Assembly (NCBI GenBank): GCA_031548025.1
Contig: JAVBRM010000079.1
Location: 17,533 to 81,532, forward strand
DNA from: UBA5239 sp031548025
Lineage (GTDB): Bacteria; Verrucomicrobiota; Lentisphaeria; Victivallales; Victivallaceae
Direction of reading: 5' to 3'
Length of the DNA stretch: 64,000 nucleotides
The translations under genes were made by a program, and so were the position numbers. The notes beneath the pieces were generated by a model. The model made no database searches, was not told the DNA's origin, and saw only the letters and a program-made list of their open reading frames with translations. How positions within the stretch are numbered: the first letter of the stretch is position 1; the number at the start of each line of letters is the position of its first letter. Below, one piece after another: positions 26,822 through 36,900 of this stretch.

Positions 26822-26854
26822 GGAAAGTGACGGTTACTTTTCCGTCACTTTCCT
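26821..26854. terminator. 13-bp perfect hairpin, candidate terminator
   Basis: AGGAAAGTGACGG (26821-26833) and CCGTCACTTTCCT (26842-26854) are exact inverted repeats around an 8-base loop. The first base is the last base of the stop codon of the GT-C-like gene. No T-run follows directly; the nearest T-rich stretch is about 15 bases on. It may be a weak or Rho-assisted terminator or a 3' stabilising hairpin. Confidence 0.55.
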
Positions 26855-26986
26855 GTCATGTAGTAAAAATTTTCAATCATTTTATTTGAAAATTTACAAT
26901 GCGGTATTATGGTAGGGATACGCGATGAATTTGAGGGGGCTCACTGTCGCGAGGGGAAGGTAACCATACTTGTCAAGGAGAAAAAA

Positions 26987-28366
26987 ATGATTGACAGTAA
27001 GTGGGGTTCATTGTCGGCGAAGGTTAAGAGTTCGGTCACCCTCAAAATCGTCTTTATCGGGATGTTGATCCTGATCTTGCAGATTCCAACCTTCATGATT
27101 TACCGCCTGATCAGCGAAAGAGAAAACACCAAGCACACGGCTATTGCCGAAATGTCCGCTAAATGGGGCGGCCGGCAGATTATTACCGGCCCTTATCTGG
27201 TAGTCCCGGTCATTGAGAAACGTCTTGAGTCGGACGGCAAAAACAAATACGAAAAAGTTATCAACCACAGCATTGTGATTCTGCCGGAAAATCTGATTAT
27301 CAACGGTTCCATGCAGCCGGAAATCCGTTACCGGGGTATTTACCAGGCTGTATTGTTCGGAAGCAAGTTCCAGCTCCAGGGGAATCTGCGTTTCGAAGAT
27401 GACTTGTGGCCGCAGTATATCCAGCCGAACCGTGAAATCCGTTTTCAGGATGCCGCGGTCTATGTCGGCATCAGCGATATGAAAGGATTGACGATGGCCG
27501 AGGTGTTGCTTGACGGGCGTCCGATGCGCCCGGTGCCCGGCGCGTCCGGCGGAAAGTTGATCCGGACCGGTTTTAAAATCCCCCTCAACCACAGCAGTGA
27601 ACCGTTGAAAGGAGGAATCGCGTTCAATATGACCCTGGACCTTAACGGCAGCAGCGGCGTTAATTTTTATCCGCTGGGAGTCAATACGCAGCTCTCGATC
27701 AGGTCGCCATGGCAAGCCCCGAGCTTCCAGGGCGAATTTTTGCCGAAAAACCGCGAAATCGACGAAAAAGGTTTCAAGGCCGAATGGCAGATCACTGATA
27801 TGAACCGGAATTATCCCCAGAGCTGGCTGAATGACGATGCCCGTATCGAAGGCTCGGATTTCGGGGTCGACTTCTATGTCCCGGCCAACGTCTACCAGCA
27901 GACTGCCCGGGCGGTGCGCTATTCGGTGCTGTTCATTATCTTCATCATGCTGGTATTTCTGTTTGCCGAGGCGCTGGCGCGGGTCTGGATTCACCCGGTC
28001 CAGTACTTTCTGATCGGGCTGGCGATCGTCATTTTCTATGCATTGCTCCTGGCCTTGGGCGAACACATGAGCTTCGGCGCTTCCTATGCGATCTCGGCTT
28101 TGGCGGTATCGCTGCTGGTGGCCGGGTACTGCTTCGGGATCTTCCGCAAACGGTTGGTAGCCCTGGTTGAAGGCACGGCGATGCTGTTCGCTTATACCCT
28201 GATTTATTTCATGCTGCAGTTGGAAGATTACGCACTGGTGGCAGGAGCGATCACATTGTTCGTCCTGCTCACCGTCCTGATGATCTTCACCGGCAATCTT
28301 AATAAAAAGCGGGAAAAGAATCTCAGGGAATTGCCTGAGCCCCTTACCCCTTCAGATTTGCCATGA
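26987..28366 (+). CDS. creD: CreD-family inner-membrane protein
   Basis: 459 residues from the ATG at 26,987, preceded by AAGGAG at a 6-base distance; an in-frame ATG 26 codons earlier has no such site. The structure fits CreD (about 450 residues): one N-terminal membrane helix (residues about 15-40), a large periplasmic domain beginning with RENTKHTAIAEMSAKWGGRQIITGP (the family's conserved segment) and four to five helices in the last 150 residues (SFGASYAISALAVSLLVAGY). CreD affects envelope integrity in enterobacteria; its biochemical role is not established. No CreBC-like genes are next to it. The 3' end overlaps the aminotransferase by 23 bases. Confidence 0.85.
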   Translation: MIDSKWGSLSAKVKSSVTLKIVFIGMLILILQIPTFMIYRLISERENTKHTAIAEMSAKWGGRQIITGPYLVVPVIEKRLESDGKNKYEKVINHSIVILPENLIINGSMQPEIRYRGIYQAVLFGSKFQLQGNLRFEDDLWPQYIQPNREIRFQDAAVYVGISDMKGLTMAEVLLDGRPMRPVPGASGGKLIRTGFKIPLNHSSEPLKGGIAFNMTLDLNGSSGVNFYPLGVNTQLSIRSPWQAPSFQGEFLPKNREIDEKGFKAEWQITDMNRNYPQSWLNDDARIEGSDFGVDFYVPANVYQQTARAVRYSVLFIIFIMLVFLFAEALARVWIHPVQYFLIGLAIVIFYALLLALGEHMSFGASYAISALAVSLLVAGYCFGIFRKRLVALVEGTAMLFAYTLIYFMLQLEDYALVAGAITLFVLLTVLMIFTGNLNKKREKNLRELPEPLTPSDLP

Positions 28367-29537
28367 CGCTCTTGAAGCCGGGGGCGGAGTTCTTGATGCT
28401 CGCCATGGGCACGCAGAACGCCAGCCGGAAATAACCCGGAGTCCCGAAACCTTTGCCCGGTACCGCCAGGATTCGTTCGGCCAGCAGGGCCTTGACGAAT
28501 TCGGCGTCGTCGGGCAGGGGGGATTGCGGGAAGAAATAGAGCGCACCCTTAGGCAAATTGTACTTGATTCCGGCCTCGTCGAGAACTTTGGCCATGGCGT
28601 CGCGGCGCTCACGGTAGATGTTCAGGTCGATTTGCTCGTTGATGACGCAGTTCAGCACTTTCTGGGCAATCGCCGGGGCATTGACGAAACCGAGAATCCG
28701 GTTGGTCATGATCACGCCGTTAATCAACTCCATGGGCTCCGGCATGGCCGGGCAGACCGCCAGATAACCGATTCGCGCCCCCGCCAATGACAGGGTTTTG
28801 GAATAAGATCCGACGATCACCGTATATTCGTAAAGGTCGAACAACGATGGAATTTCGGTGCCGTCGAAGTTCAACGCCCGGTAGGGCTCGTCCGAAACCA
28901 GGTAAAGCACCTTGCCGGTCTTGGCCATGTGGCGGCGCATGACTTCCGCCAGCGCGGAGAGTTCTTCGCGGCTGTAAATTTGGCCGGTGGGGTTGTTGGG
29001 CGAATTGATCAGAATCGCCTTGGTCCGCGGGGTCAGGGCGGCGGCGATGCCGTCGATATCCAATTCAAAAGTGAAATCGCGGCTCTGGACCGGTTTGATC
29101 ACGCCGCCGTAATTACCGGCATAAAAACGGTATTCCATGAAAAACGGCGCGGGACAGACGACTTCGTCGCCCTGTTCGAGCACCGCGCGGAACAACACGT
29201 TGATCGCCCCCGCGGCGCCGGTGGTCACCAACACATGCGAGGCCGGAACTTTGAGACCCTGTTCGCGGCTTAGGCTGCCGGCGATGGCTTCGCGGGTTTC
29301 CGGATAACCGGCGTTGGGCATGTAGCCGAAGGCGAAGGGGCCCTGCGAGTTTTCCGCCACGGTGCACAACGCGGGATTGATGGCCGGCGGCGGCGGAGCG
29401 TCAGGATTGCCGAGGCTGAAATCGTAAACTTTGTCGGCGCCGTACTGTTTCTTCAATTCGATACCGGTTTCGAACATTTTGCGGATGAATGAAGAATTCC
29501 CCAAAGCGTCTTTGATGTTGTCTGATACTAATTGCAT
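28344..29537 (-). CDS. class I/II pyridoxal-phosphate aminotransferase
   Basis: 397 residues, typical of the aspartate-aminotransferase fold I. Start at 29,537 (MQLVSDNIKDALG) with AGGAA 7 bases upstream; longer versions would overlap hydE. Visible landmarks are NSPNNPTG near residue 180, DEPYRALNF near 220 and the Schiff-base lysine in SYSKTLSLAGARIGY near residue 246, with the substrate-carboxylate Arg expected near FRLAFC at the C-terminus. Amino donor and acceptor cannot be told from sequence. It begins 4 bases after the hydE stop, so the two are co-transcribed. Cytoplasmic. Confidence 0.88.
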   Translation of the reverse strand: MQLVSDNIKDALGNSSFIRKMFETGIELKKQYGADKVYDFSLGNPDAPPPPAINPALCTVAENSQGPFAFGYMPNAGYPETREAIAGSLSREQGLKVPASHVLVTTGAAGAINVLFRAVLEQGDEVVCPAPFFMEYRFYAGNYGGVIKPVQSRDFTFELDIDGIAAALTPRTKAILINSPNNPTGQIYSREELSALAEVMRRHMAKTGKVLYLVSDEPYRALNFDGTEIPSLFDLYEYTVIVGSYSKTLSLAGARIGYLAVCPAMPEPMELINGVIMTNRILGFVNAPAIAQKVLNCVINEQIDLNIYRERRDAMAKVLDEAGIKYNLPKGALYFFPQSPLPDDAEFVKALLAERILAVPGKGFGTPGYFRLAFCVPMASIKNSAPGFKSVMANLKG

Positions 29538-29541
29538 ATAT

Positions 29542-30627
29542 TTATTCCTGTTTTTCAGTTCTATTGTAAAAGTGTTTCGGGTTGCCCCACTGTTCATAGC
29601 CGATGGTTTCGCCGACCGCCGCGATCGAACGCTCCAAGGCATCCCGGGACTCCGCCGAATTTTCATTGATGCCCGGCTTGTCGAGATACAACTGGTAACC
29701 GGCCCGGTAGCGGGTGTCGGTGATGTTCGGCATCATGACATTGGCCCCGGCCAATAATCCGAGTTCGCGTCCGCGCGGGTCCAGCGCTTGAAGCGCTGTG
29801 GTGGCGGCGATATTCACATCTTTTAATAATATACGCGCGCACGCGATCATCTTCAGACCCAGTTCCAGGTGGTTCTCGCGGCGGGTCACAGCCGCGGCCA
29901 ACGGCGTATCCGGATGGACGATATACGGCCCCATGCCGATCATGTCAATATCCATCCGCTGGAAAAAACGCAGATCATGCACCAGGTTGTCCAGCGTCTG
30001 ATACGGCAACCCGATCATGACCCCGGTACCGGTCTGGTAACCGACTCTCTGTAACACCCGCAGGCACTCCAACCGCTGTTCGTACGAATGATCCGACGGG
30101 TGGAGTTTCCGGTAAAGTTCGGGATCGGAGGCCTCGACCCGCAGCAGATAGCGCTGCGCCCCGGCCTCGAACCAGCGGCGGTAAGTTTCCTCCGGCTGTT
30201 CGCCCAATGACAACGTGATTCCGAGTTTGCCGTCGGAACGGCGGTTGATTTCTTTCAGGACGTCTTCGATGAAGTCGGCGAATTCGGGATCGCTGCGCTC
30301 TCCGCTCTGCAACACGACCGAGCCGTAACGGTTTTCCAGCGCCCACAGCGCTTCCGTGACGATTTCCTCGCGAGCGAGCATGAAACGTTTGACATTATGG
30401 TTGCCCTTGCGGATGCCGCAGTAATAACAGTCTTTGGTACAAATATTGCTGAGCTCCACCAGCCCGCGAAAATAGACTACTCTCCCGACATGGCGGGTTT
30501 TTATCTCATAAGCCAGTTGATAGAGCTTCTGCAGATCTTGAGGTTCATGCAAAGCCAGGAGTTGTTTCAACTCAGTGTCGTCGGGTTCGCTGCCGGCGGC
30601 GATTTTATCGAAAATTCGGGTTGTCAT
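29542..30627 (-). CDS. hydE: radical SAM protein, HydE-type [FeFe]-hydrogenase maturase
   Basis: 361 residues, close to the usual HydE length of about 350. The radical-SAM CxxxCxxC cluster ligands are C63, C67 and C70 (NICTKDCYYCGIR), preceded by VYFRGLVELS as in HydE. GMGPYIVHPDTPL in the second half is another HydE-like segment. HydE works with HydF and HydG to build the diiron subcluster of [FeFe]-hydrogenase. The closest alternative is PylB (methylornithine synthase), a related radical SAM enzyme, but no pyrrolysine genes are seen. hydF, hydG and hydrogenase genes are not in the window. Ribosome binding site weak. Confidence 0.8.
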   Translation of the reverse strand: MTTRIFDKIAAGSEPDDTELKQLLALHEPQDLQKLYQLAYEIKTRHVGRVVYFRGLVELSNICTKDCYYCGIRKGNHNVKRFMLAREEIVTEALWALENRYGSVVLQSGERSDPEFADFIEDVLKEINRRSDGKLGITLSLGEQPEETYRRWFEAGAQRYLLRVEASDPELYRKLHPSDHSYEQRLECLRVLQRVGYQTGTGVMIGLPYQTLDNLVHDLRFFQRMDIDMIGMGPYIVHPDTPLAAAVTRRENHLELGLKMIACARILLKDVNIAATTALQALDPRGRELGLLAGANVMMPNITDTRYRAGYQLYLDKPGINENSAESRDALERSIAAVGETIGYEQWGNPKHFYNRTEKQE

Positions 30628-30927
30628 GGGAATAAGTCTTTTAGTATTAAATTAACATGAAAAGAACGGATTGCGAATAAAGTTCCGGTTTCGGTAAAAA
30701 AAAGTTGAAAATTTTTTCAAAAAACATGGAACCTGTCGAACAAATACTTGTCCTGAGGGTCAAAACCAGTATGGCATTTTTATGAAAAATAAATAGAATC
30801 GGACTTGTATTTAAGTTCAAAGAAGACTATAATTTCAATTGAAAATTGTATAAAATCTGAACCAGCTTAAAGGGGGGCACTTTTGAGCTGTGTTTTTGGC
30901 GTATAAAAAGCAAGGAGAGCCAAGAAA
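30628..30927. other. divergent intergenic region upstream of the giant gene
   Basis: 300 bases between hydE and the giant gene, AT-rich, without a credible ORF. It contains a near-symmetric AT sequence (TTGAAAA/TTTTCAA around 30,707-30,722), the giant-gene promoter (30,805-30,833) and a G-run (AAAGGGGGGCAC near 30,870) in the presumed leader. No riboswitch was recognised. No clear promoter for hydE could be picked out. Confidence 0.55.
30805..30833 (+). promoter_or_regulatory. promoter of the giant repeat-protein gene
   Basis: TTGTAT (30805-30810) and TATAAT (30828-30833) are 17 bases apart. A transcript from here would have a leader of about 88 bases ending in AAGGAGAG (30912-30919), 8 bases before the ATG at 30,928. 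Confidence 0.55.
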
Positions 30928-33900
30928 ATGATGAAGAAGCAGAGAGCATCGCAGGAAGTGATCGAAACGCCCGAATTGGAAGCAGCAGCAATGTTCCAAC
31001 TCGAAGAAAGAGTACTGTTCGACGGAGCCGCGGCCGCGGACGTCGTTGAAGCGCAGAAACAGGCCGAACAGGAGATTGCGGAGGTCCAGGAGCCCGATCA
31101 GCAGGAAGCGGCGGAAAACGCCGGAGCGCCTGGTGATGACTCAAGCGCGCTTGACGCTTATCTGGAAGTCGGCGCCGCCGGCAATATTTCAGTCCAGACT
31201 ACTCTGGAAGCCAATAACCAGATCAAAGTCCTCTTTGTGGCCGATCTCGATCAGGCGGAAGCCCTTGCATCCTCCGCCGAAGAATACGGTATCATTATCT
31301 CCTTTGACCCCAATGCCACTACTTCTGCCCAATTGCTCGATGCCCTGAATTCTGCTCTCGAAGGTCATCAGGCCGATTCCATCGGCTTCATGTTCGATCC
31401 TGCCGCCGAAAATGCTCTCGAAAACTTCAATGCCGAAGTCGGTTCCGATTTCTGGAACAACATCAACGACGCTCTCAGCACCCGCGGCACCATCGAAATA
31501 TTCGGCGACGCCAACGATGCCGCCGTCGCCGATCAGCTCTCCGGCGATTATGACCGCCAGGTCAATGTCAGTACTTATACTGTTGACAATGGCTGGAACA
31601 GCTCCTATACCGCCGAAAGCACCAATGCCCTGGATAACAATGTCGAAGACAGCGTTCAGCTGGACGACACTCTTTTCGAAGACGAATTTCTCCAGTCCCT
31701 GGACTTGCTCAGCGAAGACACCACCACCAATCGCGAAGTAGCGTTTATCTCCAGCGATATCAACAACCTGGATAAGGTCATCGACAATCTCGGCAAGGAC
31801 GTCGAGATCGTCCTGCTCGACCCCGCCCAGGATACCATTCAGCAGATCACCGACTATCTGAACGATTCCGGCGCCAAATATGATTCGATTCACCTGTTTG
31901 CCCCGGGTTCGACTGAAGCTCTGGACTTCAACGGCGACAGCATTTCCGCCGACGACCTGCGCGAATTCAACAACGAACTGGTTTCGTGGCGCAACGCTCT
32001 GAAGGAATCCGCCGCGATCAATATTTACGGCGGCGACATGGCCTCGACCGAAGCCGGCCGCGATTTCCTCGACCACCTGATGGCCGCCACCGGCGCCGAC
32101 GTCGAAATCACCAACGAATTCGCCGGTCTCGACATGGCGTTGTCGTTCGATTACGACCTCGGAAATGACAGTTCATCCGTCAGCGAAGTCTTGGATTATG
32201 CCTATAACCTCGACCGCGCTCCCCACACTTATTACGTGGTCAATACCGCCGACTCCGGTGAAGGCTCGCTGCGTTGGGCCCTCGAACAGGCCAACCAGAA
32301 TATCGGCCTCGATCACATCGAATTCCAGCTTGACGACGGCGCGGTCATCGATATCGACAGCTCGTCACTTTATATTACCGACAGCGTCATCATCAACTAC
32401 AGCGGCCTGAACGTGACCATCAACGGCGCGGCCCTTTCCGAATCTCTGTTTGTGATCAATGATGGTGATGACGCCAATCAGATTTATGTTGAAGTTAATG
32501 GCCTCAATATCTATGGTGCATCCGGCGCCAATATGGACAATGTCCTAGGTGGAGCAATCCAGAACCACGAAGCTTTGAACCTGAACGGCGTAATCATCCA
32601 GAACTCCGACGCCCAGCGCGGCGGAGCGATCTGGAACGACGTGGAGGGTAAGTTGGTTATCGAGAGTAGTAAATTCATTGGGAACAGTGCAATCGAAGGC
32701 GGCGCCATTTTCAACAATGGCGGTGAATTAATCATCAACAATTCCAGCTTTTCCGAAAATATCGCAGTTACCGGTTCTGCAATAGCCTCAGTCAATACCT
32801 CCGGTTCCCAAGCCTCCCTCCAGATCGACACCACGACTTTTGACAGCAACTTTTCACTTTCCTCTTCCGGCCAGACCGTATACAGTGAAGGTATTTCCCT
32901 GGCCACCAATATTGAATACATCAACGATATTCCGAGCCTCGAGCTTGATTCCTCGGGCAAAAACATTGTTTTCATAAACTCCTCCGTCTTCGGCAAAGAA
33001 ACACTCATGGAACAAATCGGCGACAATGCCGAAATCGTGATTCTTGAGCCAGGCGATGCTCTCAGTCAAATCTCCGAATACCTGGCCGGAAAATCCGGTT
33101 ATTCGGCTATTCATATTATTTCCCATGGTAACGAAGGATTCTTCCGCTTGGGGAACGACACCGTAGATGCTGCTTTTGTTGAAGCCAATGCCGATAAAAT
33201 CGCGGCATGGGGTGACGCCATGGTATCTGGCGGGGACATCCTGCTTTATGGTTGTAATATTGCCGGCAATGACGCCGGTAAGGAACTAATTCAGGCACTG
33301 GCGGCAATTACCGGTTGCGACATTGCCGCCTCCACCAATAATACCGGCGGCAGTGGAGACTGGATTCTCGAATACAGTGTCGGTGCGGTAGCCACCGGCG
33401 CATTCGGTTTTGTCGACTACAATTACAGCCTGCAGAATATAGTAGTAAATACCGCGGGCGATGAAGGCGGATTGCCGCCAGGGCAGATGACTCTACGCAT
33501 GGCATTGGAATATGCCAATAGTCATACTTCTAGCGATGGATTTGAAATCATTTTCAATATCGCTAATTTTGATACACTTAATTATACAATTGTCCTGACT
33601 CAAGGTGAAATTGCCATTAGCTCAAGCTCAGCGGTGACGATCAATGGATCATTCGGATATGATGACCTTACGAAGAATCCGATTAACCTGACAATTCGGA
33701 GTGCGCCAAACAGCCGTGCTTTCAATATCAGCTCAGAGGTCTATTTGAGCAATATGACGATTACCGGCGGCAATGTGATCTATGCTCCAGAGGATAGCTC
33801 TGGCGGAGCGATTTATATTACTAATAACGGTAATGTTACCTTGGATGCGGTTACTTTTACCAACAATCAGGCTGTTGACGGCGGGGCTATCTATAACCGC

Positions 33901-36900
33901 GGCCGGTTGACGATTACCGGACATAATGGGACGGGTGACTATTCAGCGATTAGCTATTATAGTTATTTTAATAGCAACATATCGACTCATTCTGGCGGGG
34001 CGATCTTTAATGAAGGCTTATTGAATGTTACCTACACCCAATTTGACAGTAACTCTGCTGATACTGGCGGCGCAATTTATTCAATCCTTGGAATCAATAT
34101 TACCGAATCGATTTTTACCAATAACCGGGCCACCACGAACGGTGGTGCGATTGCTTTGGTCGATAGTAGCGGCGATACGACCCTGACCAATCTGATATTG
34201 AGTTACAATACCGCAATGAATGGCCATGGGGGAGCCCTGTATGTCAATGGCGGATCAGATGATGTATCGATCGATTTTAGTAAGGCTTTGGAGAGAATCT
34301 TTTTTACATATAGTGCTTATAAAGCCTGGGTGGATGCCGGATCTCCGAATACCTCTACTTTACAATGGGGAGAAGTCAACTTCAACACAGCCCTTGCCGG
34401 GTATGGCGGAGCCATTTATTTTAATAATTCCGGAAACTTGAATGTAATAAGAAGTGGTAAAGCACCATCGTATAGGCCTGCTAGTATTGATTTTGTAAAT
34501 AATACCGCAGCCAGTGGTGGAGCCATTTATTTTGTTTCCAATGAAAACCCTGCTATTACAAGTAATTTGGTATTGGAAAACTTAACCATTCGAAATAATA
34601 CAGCGAGGGTAACAGGTGCGGGAGAAACTGCGCTTGGCGGTGGTATTTATTTCGACGGAAAAAATAACGGTTCATTTAATCTTATCTCTCCCCGGTATAG
34701 CTCTGTGGTCAATGGGAATACGGCTATGACAAGTGATTTGACCGGAGGCGATGCAAAAGGCGGAGCTGCTTATATCATCAATGCCCGGAATGTAAATGTG
34801 TCGGATGTTGATTTTTCTTCCAACAGTGCGGTTGCGATTGACGCTGACAATGTGTTAAGTACATCAATTTACACGGAAGGCGGAGCGCTTTATATCCATA
34901 ATTCCGGAAATATAACGATAAGCGATAATTCTCTTTTCTCTAAAAACACCGCCAGTAACGGTGGTGCTATTTTCGCCCAGGGTAATGGTAATATCGATAT
35001 CAGCTTAACGGTATTTGTCGGCAATAGCATAAACTGGAATACGCCGACAGTTGACATAGCGGCAGATCCGTTCGGTGCGCTAGCGAAATATGCTGCTTGG
35101 GCGGCTGGGCTTCATGGTAATGGCGGTGCCTTGTACCTGGCGGATAATAGGGCGGTAACTTTAGCCGGGGTAGTGGCGGCTGCCAACTTTGCGGTTGAAG
35201 GCGGCGGTTTTATGTATGTGGAAAATTCATCGTTGCAGAATTTGACCATTTCAACTTCCATTATCAATAATAATATGCTCTTGAACGGGAGAATAAGTAT
35301 TAAGGTTCCGCTCATAGGTGATAGAGATTTTGATTTTGGTGGAAATACAGCTCATGAAGGCAGCGCAATATATGCGGAAAATGCAAATATTACCATTGCC
35401 AACACCAGTATGAGTGACAATACCATTAACGATCTGGTAATGGATCAATTCGATGCAAAGCTAAGAAGTTTTACTTCGGCAATCAGTTACTCGATGGTTA
35501 CCGGATCTTCTTTCTATTTTAATAACAGCAATTTGACTTTAAGTTCAGTCAGCACAGCCGGTAATGACGGTACAACCAGTTCGTATAACATTACCACTGC
35601 CCGGTGGGATATATTCCATCTGGCCGGGACAGGAACGACGGATGAAACACGCAACAGCCTCAATATTTACAATTCGCTTTTTTATGATAAATGGCAATTT
35701 GGCTCCAGCAATACTGTTGCCGGTGAATTTATAACGATTGGCAATGTCATAAGCAACATTTTTACGTATTATTGGACTCATAATGTCGATGGCGGAGAAT
35801 ACTTGTTTAGTGATACTTTTGGTCCCGATGCCACTGTCAAAGTATTCCGGCCGGATGGTTCTACTGTCAGCCTTGTTGCAAATATTTATGAGAGTACCCA
35901 TGGAAACTTTATCAGCACCGATGCGATTACTGCAAAATTGATAGCTGACAACCTGTATATTCGAACCGCGCTCACCAGCGCCAGTCTATCAGCTTCGCCT
36001 GATGCCTCTACCTTGGGGCGCATGGCGGTGGCGATCAACAGCCGGAACAGTCTGGCTTATCGTTACGTGTATAATGAAATCACCCGTGGCGGCGATCTGA
36101 ATTATGTTGATGTGCCCACTGATATCCATGGCAATGTCCGTACCGGAATGGAAATTGTCATCGATCCGGGCAATCCGGACGACATGAATACGAAAGGAAG
36201 GGTTTATTACGCCTATTATAGAGGCGGCAACTTGGTTGTTGTCAACGAAGCCGGGAAGGAACTTGGGTCAGATGAAATAGCAAAACTGAGAACGTACATT
36301 ACCTTTGCTGATGAGCGGGTTACGATTGGCGCCTATGAGCCGATGTTTTCCATGACAGTTACTTCAAACGCCAGTACTACTTCTTCTAATGGGGCATATT
36401 CCATTATTGACGCTTTAGTCGGTGGAATTACTTTGAGGGAGGCAATCATCTGGATTGATGATTATGATTACAGTGTTTATGAGGGAAAGGACGCTGATGA
36501 TCCGATCCGCAACAGTTTCGATAACGAGCGCTATATTCATTTTGCCGCCGCCATGCTGACGGAAGGCAATAATGTCATATCAGTTAACGGTATCAGAATC
36601 GAAAAGAATGTTATTATCGGTTCCATTGCTAAATTTGAAGCAGATTATTTGTATTATGAGGATAGCAACGGTGACCGGATATATTTTGAGAATGACGCAT
36701 CTGCCGCACAACAGTCTTCTGCTACGCGTATAACCCTGAAGGGAACTGGAAGCAACCGCATTTTCAATATTGTTGCAGGGGTTAATGTTGTAATTAACAA
36801 CCTGACTCTGACTGAGGGCGTAGCTCCGGACTATCCGATTTCTGCAGTAAATATGCCGGCAAATGATGGCGGGGCCATCTATAATGCCGGCAGTCTGATT

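Noticed and set aside
30700..30927. Possible riboswitch in the giant-gene leader
   Set aside because: The G-run and short symmetric AT sequence do not fit any riboswitch consensus I know; no stable multi-stem structure is apparent.
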